5,370 nucleotides of DNA. It comes from Verrucomicrobiota bacterium (GTDB taxonomy: Bacteria; Verrucomicrobiota; Verrucomicrobiia; Chthoniobacterales; UBA10450). The first letter of the stretch is position 1. Each line of letters begins with the position of its first letter. The notes beneath the pieces were generated by a model. The model had not been told where the DNA came from. It searched no databases and was given only the letters and a program-made list of their open reading frames with translations. Of this stretch, positions 1 to 5,043 are shown in pieces. The translations under genes were made by a program, and so were the position numbers. The stretch is from the NCBI GenBank assembly GCA_003218785.1, contig QHOM01000127.1:1-5370 (forward strand). Direction: 5' to 3'.

Positions 1-155
1 CCACTGGCTGCATTGCGCTCCCGCAGATTGAGCAAGATAATTTCGAATAACGGCTTGAATTCGAAAGAAGCCTTCGACGAAAGCACAGCGATCAACTCTT
101 CGGTAATGTTGTCGGGCGCGCGACGCGTGAAAGAGATACCAGATCGTTTAGACAT
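1..155 (-). CDS. Unrecognised protein, 5' part only (runs off left edge)
   Basis: A leftward reading frame opens with ATG at 155-153 and stays open to the window edge, giving 51 complete codons. An in-frame TAG (158-156) sits directly before the ATG, so this is the furthest-upstream possible start. The visible N-terminus is basic (MSKRSG, then FTRRAPDN). It continues into an amphipathic, probably helical stretch with alternating Leu/Ile and charged residues (around TEELIAVL and FEIILLNLRERN). There is no signal peptide or membrane segment. No clear Shine-Dalgarno precedes the start. I do not recognise the family. The sensible codon pattern and the protein-like sequence make it a likely real gene whose remainder lies left of the window. 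It diverges from the DUF202-like gene across a 389-bp repeat-bearing spacer. Confidence 0.6.
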   Translation of the reverse strand, partial: MSKRSGISFTRRAPDNITEELIAVLSSKASFEFKPLFEIILLNLRERNAAS

Positions 156-218
156 CTAAGAGTATCGCACCGATCCGGAAAATAGCGACCGAGGCCGCCC
201 GGCCGTAGGGATGCCATC

Positions 219-297
219 CACAGATTTCGCAGATTTTTGGCACCCTAATTGCCCGAAAGGAATCTGTGAAAATTGGGGACGAAGGGAATCTGCGGGC
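219..297. repeat. Nested inverted repeat with CACAGATT and CGCAGATT arms
   Basis: The left arm carries CACAGATT (219-226) then CGCAGATT (228-235). The right side carries the exact complements AATCTGTG (261-268) and AATCTGCG (287-294). A GCCCG (251-255) / CGGGC (293-297) pair also matches. The two arm pairs occur in the same order rather than nested order, so they compete as alternative hairpins instead of forming one long stem. Arms of this 'cacagatt' type are familiar to me as dispersed intergenic elements in Verrucomicrobiota and Planctomycetota. That identification is from memory, and copy number cannot be judged from one window. Confidence 0.6.
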
Positions 298-311
298 AAA
301 ACCGAGAGCCA

Positions 312-367
312 AAGTTCGTTTCGGCGAGAACGCCAAAACCAGCACGCGAGACGCGTGCGCTCCCCAG
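312..367. repeat. Probable dispersed intergenic repeat with two hairpins
   Basis: Two perfect short hairpins lie side by side: GGCG-AGAA-CGCC (323-334) and GCACGCG-AGA-CGCGTGC (342-358), the latter with a 7-bp GC-rich stem and a 3-base loop. The whole unit, from the TTCGTTTCGG stretch to the CTCCCCAG end, matches my memory of a short element repeated many times in soil Verrucomicrobiota. On the minus strand it translates as the recurring spurious peptide GSARVSRAG. The hairpins are seen directly. Membership in a repeat family is recollection, as only one copy lies in this window. Confidence 0.55.
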
Positions 368-428
368 TTCGAAAAATGGAATGTCGTGATCGAAGTCAAG
401 TCCAGTGCGCAGAAGCGAGATGCCATTC

Positions 429-460
429 AAAACTGAAGATCAGAAATCGATTTCAGTTTT
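429..460. repeat. 9-bp inverted repeat enclosing a 12-bp palindrome
   Basis: AAAACTGAA (429-437) and TTCAGTTTT (452-460) are exact complements around a 14-base loop. Inside and overlapping the right arm is a perfect palindrome, GAAATCGATTTC (443-454), so two mutually exclusive structures are possible. The site lies about 85-115 bp upstream of the DUF202-like start. It could be an operator, a terminator-like stem or repeat debris. Nothing in the sequence decides which. Confidence 0.4.
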
Positions 461-493
461 CAGATCATCAGATACAGCTGACTCCACAAGTTC

Positions 494-514
494 AACTCGA
501 TTTTCCGCCGAGTT
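494..514 (+). repeat. Short stem-loop followed by a few T residues
   Basis: AACTCG (494-499) pairs exactly with CGAGTT (509-514) around a 9-base loop, followed by TTG. It resembles a very weak intrinsic terminator on the plus strand, but no plus-strand gene precedes it. The 6-bp stem and short T run are marginal. It sits 30 bp before the DUF202-like ATG, so it would lie in that gene's leader if transcription starts upstream of it. Confidence 0.25.
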
Positions 515-544
515 TTGTGCTGAATCGATTAGATTGAAAAGCAA

Positions 545-886
545 ATGAGTACGGAAACGAACGGACTACCCAAGCTGGACAATGTCATCTTTGGCGAAAT
601 CCAAGTGCTCCTGGCTGAGAAACGAACTGCGCTGGCTTCACTGCGCACCGGTATCGCCGTCTTCGCGTTGCCTCTGTCCGTCCTGAGCGTGCTCATCGCG
701 ACCTCACGCTATTACAATATGGGGACCGTGATGCCGCTGCTGGTGCCGCTGCTGATCCTGAACTTTGGTCTGGTTGTGCTCGGCTCCTGGCTGATCTTCC
801 GTTCGATCCACCGCATTCACCACTTTGAGCACCGCATCCGAGAGCTCAGCGAGAAATATCGATCAATCGCGGAGTTTATAGAGTAG
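545..886 (+). CDS. DUF202-like two-helix inner-membrane protein
   Basis: This 113-residue protein has a short polar N-terminus and then the signature LLAEKRTALASLRTGIA (residues 22-38). That matches the L-A-x-E-R-T-x-L-A-x-x-R-T-G pattern of DUF202 (the YidH-like family). Two hydrophobic segments follow, roughly residues 36-53 and 63-85. The C-terminal tail (about 86-113) is charged and His/Arg-rich, with IHRIHHFEHRI, and probably lies in the cytoplasm. DUF202 proteins are small membrane proteins of unknown biochemical function; the domain also forms the membrane part of larger proteins such as the yeast VTC subunits. The ATG at 545 is the first after an in-frame TAG at 530-532. No clear ribosome binding site is visible (TTGAAAAGCAA precedes it). 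The next gene starts 47 bp downstream on the same strand, so co-transcription is possible but there is no functional link. Confidence 0.8.
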   Translation: MSTETNGLPKLDNVIFGEIQVLLAEKRTALASLRTGIAVFALPLSVLSVLIATSRYYNMGTVMPLLVPLLILNFGLVVLGSWLIFRSIHRIHHFEHRIRELSEKYRSIAEFIE

Positions 887-933
887 CGCCAACGAACCTG
901 CTGGATCCAAGCCCGCGACGATTATCCAGACTG

Positions 934-1932
934 ATGCGTGCTGTCGTCATCACATCTTATGGTGGGGTCGATGGAATCGGTGTGCTGGAGGTCGAGTCCC
1001 CACCGACGCCAATGGCTGATCGCGTTCGCGTCCGTGTGCACGCGGCGGGACTGAACCGCGCCGATATTTTGCAACGGCGCGGAAGTTATCCCGCGCCTCC
1101 GGGTTATCCGCAGAACATTCCTGGTTTGGAGTTCGCCGGTGAAGTGGACGCGATCGGCGATGCGGTCGGCGCTTGGAAAATTGGTGATCGCGTTTTCGGA
1201 ATCATTGCCGGTGGCGCACAGGCGGAGCTTGTCGTGGTGCCAGAGAGTAATCTTGCCCGTACTCCGGCGGTGCTTGATTGGGTGCAGGCGGGCGCCATGC
1301 CGGAAACGTTCATCACCGCGCACGACGCGCTCTTCACTCGGGCCGGCCTTCACATGGGCGAGCGCGTTCTCGTCCATGCGGCCACGTCCGGCGTCGGCAC
1401 GGCCGCGATCCAATTGGGCCACGCTTCCGGCGCTACGGTTTATGGCACCTCGCGCACGGCGGACAAGCTACAGCGCATTCGCGACTTGAACCTCGGACTC
1501 GATGCGAGCATAGCGGTCGGCGATTCGCCGGCGAAGTTTGCGGAAGCGGTGCGAAACTGGACGGCCGGGGCTGGCGTCGACGTGATTCTCGACCTCATAG
1601 GCGGTAACTACTTCTCGGCAAATCTCGATGCGCTCGCTTCGCGCGGCCGGCTTATTTGTGTCGGCACAATGGCCGGCGCGAAATCGGAAATCGACATCGG
1701 ACTGCCCTTGCGGAAACGGCTGACCATTATCGGCACGATGCTCCGCGGCCGCTCGATCGAAGAAAAAGCCGAGGCCACGCGACTCTTCGCCTCTTCCGTC
1801 CTGCCGCTGGTATCACGCGGCGCGATTCGTCCGGTGATCGATCGAGTCTATCCGGTTGATGAAATTCGCGAGGCACATGAGCGTATGGAATCCAACCTGA
1901 GCTTCGGCAAAATCGTGCTGACGTTTGGTTAA
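934..1932 (+). CDS. NAD(P)H quinone oxidoreductase, PIG3 family (zinc-less MDR)
   Basis: This is a full-length 332-residue member of the medium-chain dehydrogenase/reductase superfamily. The N-terminal GroES-like domain carries the PIG3/TP53I3-type motif NRADILQRRGSYPAPPGYP (residues 41-59), then IPGLEFAGEV (62-71) and GDRVFG (84-89). The Rossmann domain follows, with the nucleotide-binding signature HAATSGVGTAAIQL (148-161) and YGTSRTADK just after it, where NADPH-preferring relatives bind the 2'-phosphate. The catalytic Cys/His zinc ligands and structural four-Cys lobe of alcohol dehydrogenases are absent, as expected for quinone reductases. The family reduces quinones and related electrophilic carbonyls with NADPH in the cytosol. 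There is no signal peptide. The ATG at 934 places the MRAVVITSYGG start where the family normally begins. No strong Shine-Dalgarno precedes it. The gene converges on yciI with a 50-bp gap and no obvious terminator. The exact substrate cannot be deduced. Confidence 0.9.
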   Translation: MRAVVITSYGGVDGIGVLEVESPPTPMADRVRVRVHAAGLNRADILQRRGSYPAPPGYPQNIPGLEFAGEVDAIGDAVGAWKIGDRVFGIIAGGAQAELVVVPESNLARTPAVLDWVQAGAMPETFITAHDALFTRAGLHMGERVLVHAATSGVGTAAIQLGHASGATVYGTSRTADKLQRIRDLNLGLDASIAVGDSPAKFAEAVRNWTAGAGVDVILDLIGGNYFSANLDALASRGRLICVGTMAGAKSEIDIGLPLRKRLTIIGTMLRGRSIEEKAEATRLFASSVLPLVSRGAIRPVIDRVYPVDEIREAHERMESNLSFGKIVLTFG

Positions 1933-1982
1933 CGACTTACGATGGGAACTCAGGGCCATTTAAGTTAGAAAGCAGGAGAGTA

Positions 1983-2279
1983 TTACGTCCTTACATCAAT
2001 AAAGATTTGCCAACGCTTTACGCTCTCCAGTTTCAGAATGCCGTGCGTGGCCCACGGGTCGTTCTTTAGTTTTTCTCTCACTTCATTTTCATCTTTAGCA
2101 TTGAAGACCAACAGAGAGCCGCCCTCATCAACCAAAGGGCCACCCATCAAAATAAAACCGTCGTCAACGAGTTTATCGATAAACGCCGCGTGCTCATCCC
2201 AAAAGGACTGTTCACGCGTGCCTTTCGATAAATCACGATTAGGACCGGCCGAAGAGATTGCCAGGAACGTATTTTTCAT
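1983..2279 (-). CDS. YciI-family (YCII domain) protein
   Basis: This 98-residue protein spans one YCII domain. Visible family features are the early hydrophobic strand (FLAIS), the EHAAFIDKLVDDGFILMGGPL core (residues 29-49) with His30 at the conserved histidine position, a GGSLLVF strand, and the NDPWATHGIL motif (73-82) with Asp74-Pro-Trp. YCII proteins have a ferredoxin-like fold with a putative His/Asp active site. Some relatives act as small-molecule hydrolases or dehydrochlorinases, but most have no known substrate. It lies 30 bp downstream of the exported MDR oxidoreductase on the same strand and is probably its operon partner. Hand-counted GC over 1981-2280 is about 46 percent, well below sampled stretches of the neighbouring reductase genes (roughly 52-72 percent). 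That suggests a different origin or weaker codon selection. The domain call is firm; the reaction is unknown. Confidence 0.88.
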   Translation of the reverse strand: MKNTFLAISSAGPNRDLSKGTREQSFWDEHAAFIDKLVDDGFILMGGPLVDEGGSLLVFNAKDENEVREKLKNDPWATHGILKLESVKRWQIFIDVRT

Positions 2280-2309
2280 CAGGCGAACTTCAAAGGCCCG
2301 CGAGTTGCG

Positions 2310-3338
2310 TCAACCTTTCGGGTCATCTGCAATCCGAAGCACGAGCTTTCCGCGCGTGTGATGCGTCGCGGCCTGTTGTTGCGCCGCGATCGCTTCGCTT
2401 AGGGGCAGAACCTGCGTCACGACCGGTTTGATCTTTCCCGCCTCGATAAGGTGCGCAATCTCTGTGAGGTCTTCGGCATCCGGGTGAACGGAGATGGCTG
2501 CTCCGTGAATCCCGCGTTTCTTGAACTCGGCCGGATCGGGACGCGCGACGAGCGACATGACGATGCCGCCTTGCTTCACGACGTCGTAAGAACGGGGAAG
2601 CGTTTCCTTGCCAACCGGATCAAGCACGGCGTCCACATCCCTGGCAACATCTTCGAACCTGGTCTTTGTGTAATCGACTGCCACGTCTGCGCCGAGTTGC
2701 TTAAGAAGATCCTGGTTTGCTGTCGACGCGGTCGCGATGACGCGTGCCCCGCGCGCTTTGGCGATTTGAATTGCGAAACTTCCCACGCCGCCTGAGCCGC
2801 CGTGGATGAGAACGGTTTGTCCCGGCTGCAGCTTCGCTACGTCCACCAATGCCTGCCATGCAGTCAACGCGCCCATTGGTACCGCCGCGGCTTGCACAAA
2901 GTTCAGAGACTTGGGTTTCGCGGCCACTTCCCATTCTTTGGCTGTGACGTACTCTGCCCAACCGCCGCCGAACGTTGGATAACCGTAGACCGCGTCGCCC
3001 ACTTTAAGTTTTGTGATCTTTGCGCCGATTTTCTCCACGACGCCGGCGATATCGTAGCCCGGGATCAGTGGCAGATGTGTGCCGAATTCCCGGGCATATT
3101 TTCCACTAAGTGTAAGCGGGTCGGCTGGATTCACGCCGCTCGCGATTACCCGCACGAGAGCTTCATCTTCCTTCGGCTCCGGCCGCGGCACCTCTTCAAA
3201 TTTCAGGACTTCAGGCGCGCCGTATTCATGCGCGACGACCGCCTTCATCATCGGCTTTTCGTCGGTGCGTGCGGCGTGACAGAATACAAAGGAGATCGCG
3301 AAGCCTAAAATGGCAGGAATGCGGTGAAAGATCTGCAT
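2310..3338 (-). CDS. Zinc-less MDR NADP-dependent oxidoreductase with N-terminal signal peptide
   Basis: From the ATG at 3338 the protein has 342 residues. Residues 1-22 look like a Sec signal peptide: basic start (FHRIP), hydrophobic core (AILGFAISFVF) and a possible signal peptidase I site after CHA. The mature part begins at MMKAVVAHEYGAPEVL, the normal start of quinone-oxidoreductase-like MDR proteins. Further motifs are ASGVNPAD (66-73), LIPGYDIAGVV (91-101), VGDAVYG (113-119), the nucleotide-binding HGGSGGVGSFAIQIAK (179-194) and ATASTANQDLLKQLGAD (202-218). Zinc ligands are lacking. The expected reaction is NADPH-dependent reduction of a quinone or enone. The yciI-like gene follows after 30 bp, and the exported hydrolase diverges upstream. 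An alternative start at Met30 or Met31 (3251 or 3248) would give a cytosolic enzyme of about 312 residues. Neither start has a clear ribosome binding site. Confidence 0.88.
   Translation of the reverse strand: MQIFHRIPAILGFAISFVFCHAARTDEKPMMKAVVAHEYGAPEVLKFEEVPRPEPKEDEALVRVIASGVNPADPLTLSGKYAREFGTHLPLIPGYDIAGVVEKIGAKITKLKVGDAVYGYPTFGGGWAEYVTAKEWEVAAKPKSLNFVQAAAVPMGALTAWQALVDVAKLQPGQTVLIHGGSGGVGSFAIQIAKARGARVIATASTANQDLLKQLGADVAVDYTKTRFEDVARDVDAVLDPVGKETLPRSYDVVKQGGIVMSLVARPDPAEFKKRGIHGAAISVHPDAEDLTEIAHLIEAGKIKPVVTQVLPLSEAIAAQQQAATHHTRGKLVLRIADDPKG
3246..3251 (-). other. Alternative tandem ATG start for the MDR oxidoreductase
   Basis: Two adjacent in-frame ATG codons (3251-3249 and 3248-3246) lie exactly where cytosolic relatives of this enzyme begin (MKAVVAHEYG). 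The upstream bases on the minus strand (GACGAAAAGCCG) include a purine run about 4 bases before the first ATG but not a good Shine-Dalgarno. Initiation here would remove the signal peptide. I favour the longer form because residues 1-22 make a coherent signal sequence, which random upstream DNA would rarely encode. Confidence 0.35.
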
Positions 3339-3579
3339 GACGGTCAGCTTGGCGTGCGATTGCCTGAGGCGCGAACGGGAAATTTCGCTACGCGTAGAGC
3401 GCGTTCTCGCGTTCCTCGAGAATCAGCGGACAGAGAGATCAGCAGTCGGCGATTAGAAATCAGCTGGCGCGGCAGCCTTGGCGAGAGCGCGCTGAGTGCA
3501 GTTGGCGCCATCGCTCTGACGTTACTGATGTCGGCGCGGGCCGCGTTTGCGTTGCCTGTGACCTGCACGCGAGATAAGC
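3339..3579. other. Divergent spacer between MDR oxidoreductase and hydrolase genes
   Basis: This 241-bp region should hold the promoters of both divergent genes. Visible elements are a perfect palindrome, CTACGCGTAG (3388-3397), a direct repeat GCGTTC (3401-3406 and 3409-3414), and three copies of ATCAGC (3422-3427, 3438-3443, 3459-3464). I found no convincing sigma-70 box pair. Open frames crossing it (forward from 3324, reverse from 3568) overlap the real genes in other frames and show no domain, so I do not call them. Confidence 0.45.
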
Positions 3580-4509
3580 TTGGCGGTGAAGTTGTTTCCT
3601 CGACTAATTGTCCTTCTGATCGCCGGGATTACCGCAAACGCCGCCGTTCACGCGGATTCCGCGCCCGGAGTACGCGAGCGAAAAGTGGATGTCGGCGAAG
3701 GCGTATCGCTGCGCGTAATCGAAGCTGGCCAACCAGGGCCGGGGCCGACTTTGGTTTTTGTTCCTGGCTGGAGCACCGGCGTCGATATTTGGCGACAACA
3801 GATTGATTGCTTTGCTCCAACTCATCGCGTAATCGCTTTCGATCCGCGCTCACAGGGTCAATCGACGATAACAACGAGCGGCAACACGCCGGAAACACGC
3901 GGGCAGGATTTGCACAATTTGCTCGAACGGGTGGACGCGCGTCGTCCGGTGTTAATCGGTTGGTCTCAAGGAGTGGAGGATCTCACCGCTTATATCGAAC
4001 GTTACGGCACGCATGATCTCGCCGGCCTCTTCCTGGTGGATGCGGCGGCTTCCGACGGGGCGGATGGCATCGCTGCGCGACCGCAAGAGACGTCGGCGCA
4101 ATTTAGAATGTTCGCCATTTACCAGGCGCATCAGGAAGAATATTTACGCGGCATGATGGGTGCCATTATCAGCAAGCCCCAGCCCGAGGGCACGATCGAT
4201 CGACTCGTCGCCACTGGCATGAAAACGCCGCCCACCGTCGGAACCGCAATGCTGGTAGCGGATCTTTTCGGGGTGAACCGCACGGCTGCGTTGAAAAAGA
4301 TTGATTGTCCGACTTTGATCATCGCTTCGGCGAAATCGGACGAACTGGCTCGCCAGCAGGCCGGCGCAAACCGGATTCCGCATGCGCGTTTCGAAAAAGT
4401 CGAGGACGCTGCCCACGCCGTTTTCCTGGATCAGCCGGAGCGCTTTGACGAATTGCTCGAGAAATTCGTGAAAGACCTGACGACGGGTTCGGCGGGTTCA
4501 ATGCCGTAG
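3580..4509 (+). CDS. Exported alpha/beta-fold hydrolase
   Basis: Counted from TTG 3580 the protein has 309 residues. Residues 3-25 form a signal peptide (VKLFPR, hydrophobic LIVLLIAGI, cleavage likely after AVHA). The alpha/beta hydrolase core follows: strand LVFVPGWSTG (58-67, oxyanion region, with PGW in place of the common HG), FDPRSQGQS (87-95), and the nucleophile elbow GWSQG with Ser129. After the helical cap come PTLIIASAKSDE with Asp254 and DAAHAVFLDQPERF with His279, completing a Ser-Asp-His triad at canonical spacing. It probably hydrolyses an ester or other small substrate outside the cytoplasm; the substrate cannot be read from the sequence. The start is uncertain: TTG 3580 or GTG 3586. 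The latter loses two residues and leaves the signal peptide intact, with a purine-rich GAGATAAG about 10 bases upstream. The gene diverges from the exported MDR gene and converges on the DUF4440 gene. Confidence 0.9.
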   Translation: MAVKLFPRLIVLLIAGITANAAVHADSAPGVRERKVDVGEGVSLRVIEAGQPGPGPTLVFVPGWSTGVDIWRQQIDCFAPTHRVIAFDPRSQGQSTITTSGNTPETRGQDLHNLLERVDARRPVLIGWSQGVEDLTAYIERYGTHDLAGLFLVDAAASDGADGIAARPQETSAQFRMFAIYQAHQEEYLRGMMGAIISKPQPEGTIDRLVATGMKTPPTVGTAMLVADLFGVNRTAALKKIDCPTLIIASAKSDELARQQAGANRIPHARFEKVEDAAHAVFLDQPERFDELLEKFVKDLTTGSAGSMP

Positions 4510-4549
4510 CCTGCGAGCCAGGAAAAACACCGATTACATCTGTAGAGTG

Positions 4550-4574
4550 TTCGGCGAGCCCCCGAAGACGTCTT
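4550..4574. terminator. Small stem-loops between convergent genes (weak terminator candidate)
   Basis: TTCGG (4550-4554) pairs with CCGAA (4562-4566) around a 7-base loop. An overlapping 10-bp palindrome, AAGACGTCTT (4565-4574), spans the stop codon of the DUF4440 gene. Both sit in or beside the 63-bp gap between two converging genes, where a bidirectional terminator would be expected. Stems are short and no T tract follows on either strand, so function is doubtful. Confidence 0.25.
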
Positions 4575-5043
4575 AAGGCGTGTTGGGCAAACGGGTCGAC
4601 GCCTGGCCGAACACGTAACGCCAGCCATGCGGAGTACGAACATAGGTGTCACTAAACCAAAGTTTATAGTCGAAAGGTTTAGCATCTTCGGTGCCCTTGA
4701 CCCACAGCAGAGCGGTCACGACTGCCGTATCACCCCAGACTCGCACTTTCTGGGCGCTATCCTCTTGATGTTCATAGGCCACGCTCTTCCTCCGCGCTTG
4801 CTCGAGCAGATCAGTTTTTGTGTAGGTTTTGCCGAGACCTGTTACCAGCAAGAAGTCATCGGCCAAAATGCGATCCATAGTGGCAACGTCGTTCGCTTTG
4901 ACAGCCGCCTGGTATTCAGTATCGAGCGCAGCCACGGCCTTTTCGTCGTCGGCCGAGGATCCAGCCCTGCTAGTCGGTCCAATCGTCATGAGTACCCCAG
5001 CTGTAAATGCCAAAGCACGCGTCGCAAAGTGAGACAAAATCAT
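4573..5043 (-). CDS. Exported DUF4440 / SnoaL-like (NTF2-fold) protein
   Basis: This 156-residue protein starts with a signal peptide (MILSHFATRALAFTAGVLMTI, cleavage likely after SRA near residue 27). A single NTF2-like domain of the DUF4440 type follows. Its hallmarks are the first helix AVAALDTEYQAAVKANDVAT, then MDRILADDFLLVTGLGKTYTKTDLL, a paired-strand region with VWGDTAVVTALLWVKG, and the closing FSDTYVRTPHGWRYVFGQAS. The fold makes a cone-shaped pocket used by various members for ligand binding, isomerase-like catalysis or dimerisation. No specific catalytic set is recognisable, so the role is unknown. Its ATG (5043-5041) overlaps the stop codon of the DUF5069 gene (TGA, 5042-5040) in an ATGA arrangement, implying co-transcription and translational coupling. 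It converges on the alpha/beta hydrolase gene. Confidence 0.87.
   Translation of the reverse strand: MILSHFATRALAFTAGVLMTIGPTSRAGSSADDEKAVAALDTEYQAAVKANDVATMDRILADDFLLVTGLGKTYTKTDLLEQARRKSVAYEHQEDSAQKVRVWGDTAVVTALLWVKGTEDAKPFDYKLWFSDTYVRTPHGWRYVFGQASTRLPNTP

Larger units (their letters stand above)
156..544. other. Gene-free spacer with inverted repeats
   Basis: This 389-bp stretch separates two divergent genes. Open frames exist on both strands (for example 211-537 forward and 426-148 reverse), but they read through inverted repeats and give low-complexity, Arg/Ser-rich translations without a recognisable domain. I treat them as spurious. The spacer holds a GGCC-rich palindromic patch (193-204), a composite repeat (219-367) and AT-richer inverted repeats (429-460 and 494-514). 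Promoters for both flanking genes presumably lie here, but I could not identify a convincing -35/-10 pair. Confidence 0.6.

Noticed and set aside
148..430. Reverse open frames in the left spacer
   Set aside because: They translate the same repeat unit (GSARVSRAG-like peptide), and the longer one overlaps the start of the edge gene; no family resemblance.
211..537. Forward open frame of 108 codons in the left spacer
   Set aside because: It reads straight through the inverted repeats, has an irregular Arg/Gln/Ser-rich composition and no domain; best explained as translated repeat DNA.
922..1422. Long reverse frame opposite the PIG3-type gene
   Set aside because: Antisense shadow of a well-conserved coding region; His/Arg-rich translation without motifs.
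1933..1982. Possible bidirectional terminator between convergent genes
   Set aside because: I looked for a stem with a T tract and found none in these 50 bases.
2451..3308. Forward frames opposite the MDR gene
   Set aside because: They lie antisense to clear MDR motifs and have compositions typical of complementary-strand shadows.
3324..3806. Forward frame with a signal-peptide-like stretch (ALSAVGAIALTLLMSARAAFA) before the hydrolase
   Set aside because: The hydrophobic run is suggestive, but the frame then overlaps the hydrolase gene by over 200 bases with an Arg-rich, domain-free tail. The hydrolase has its own signal peptide in its own frame.
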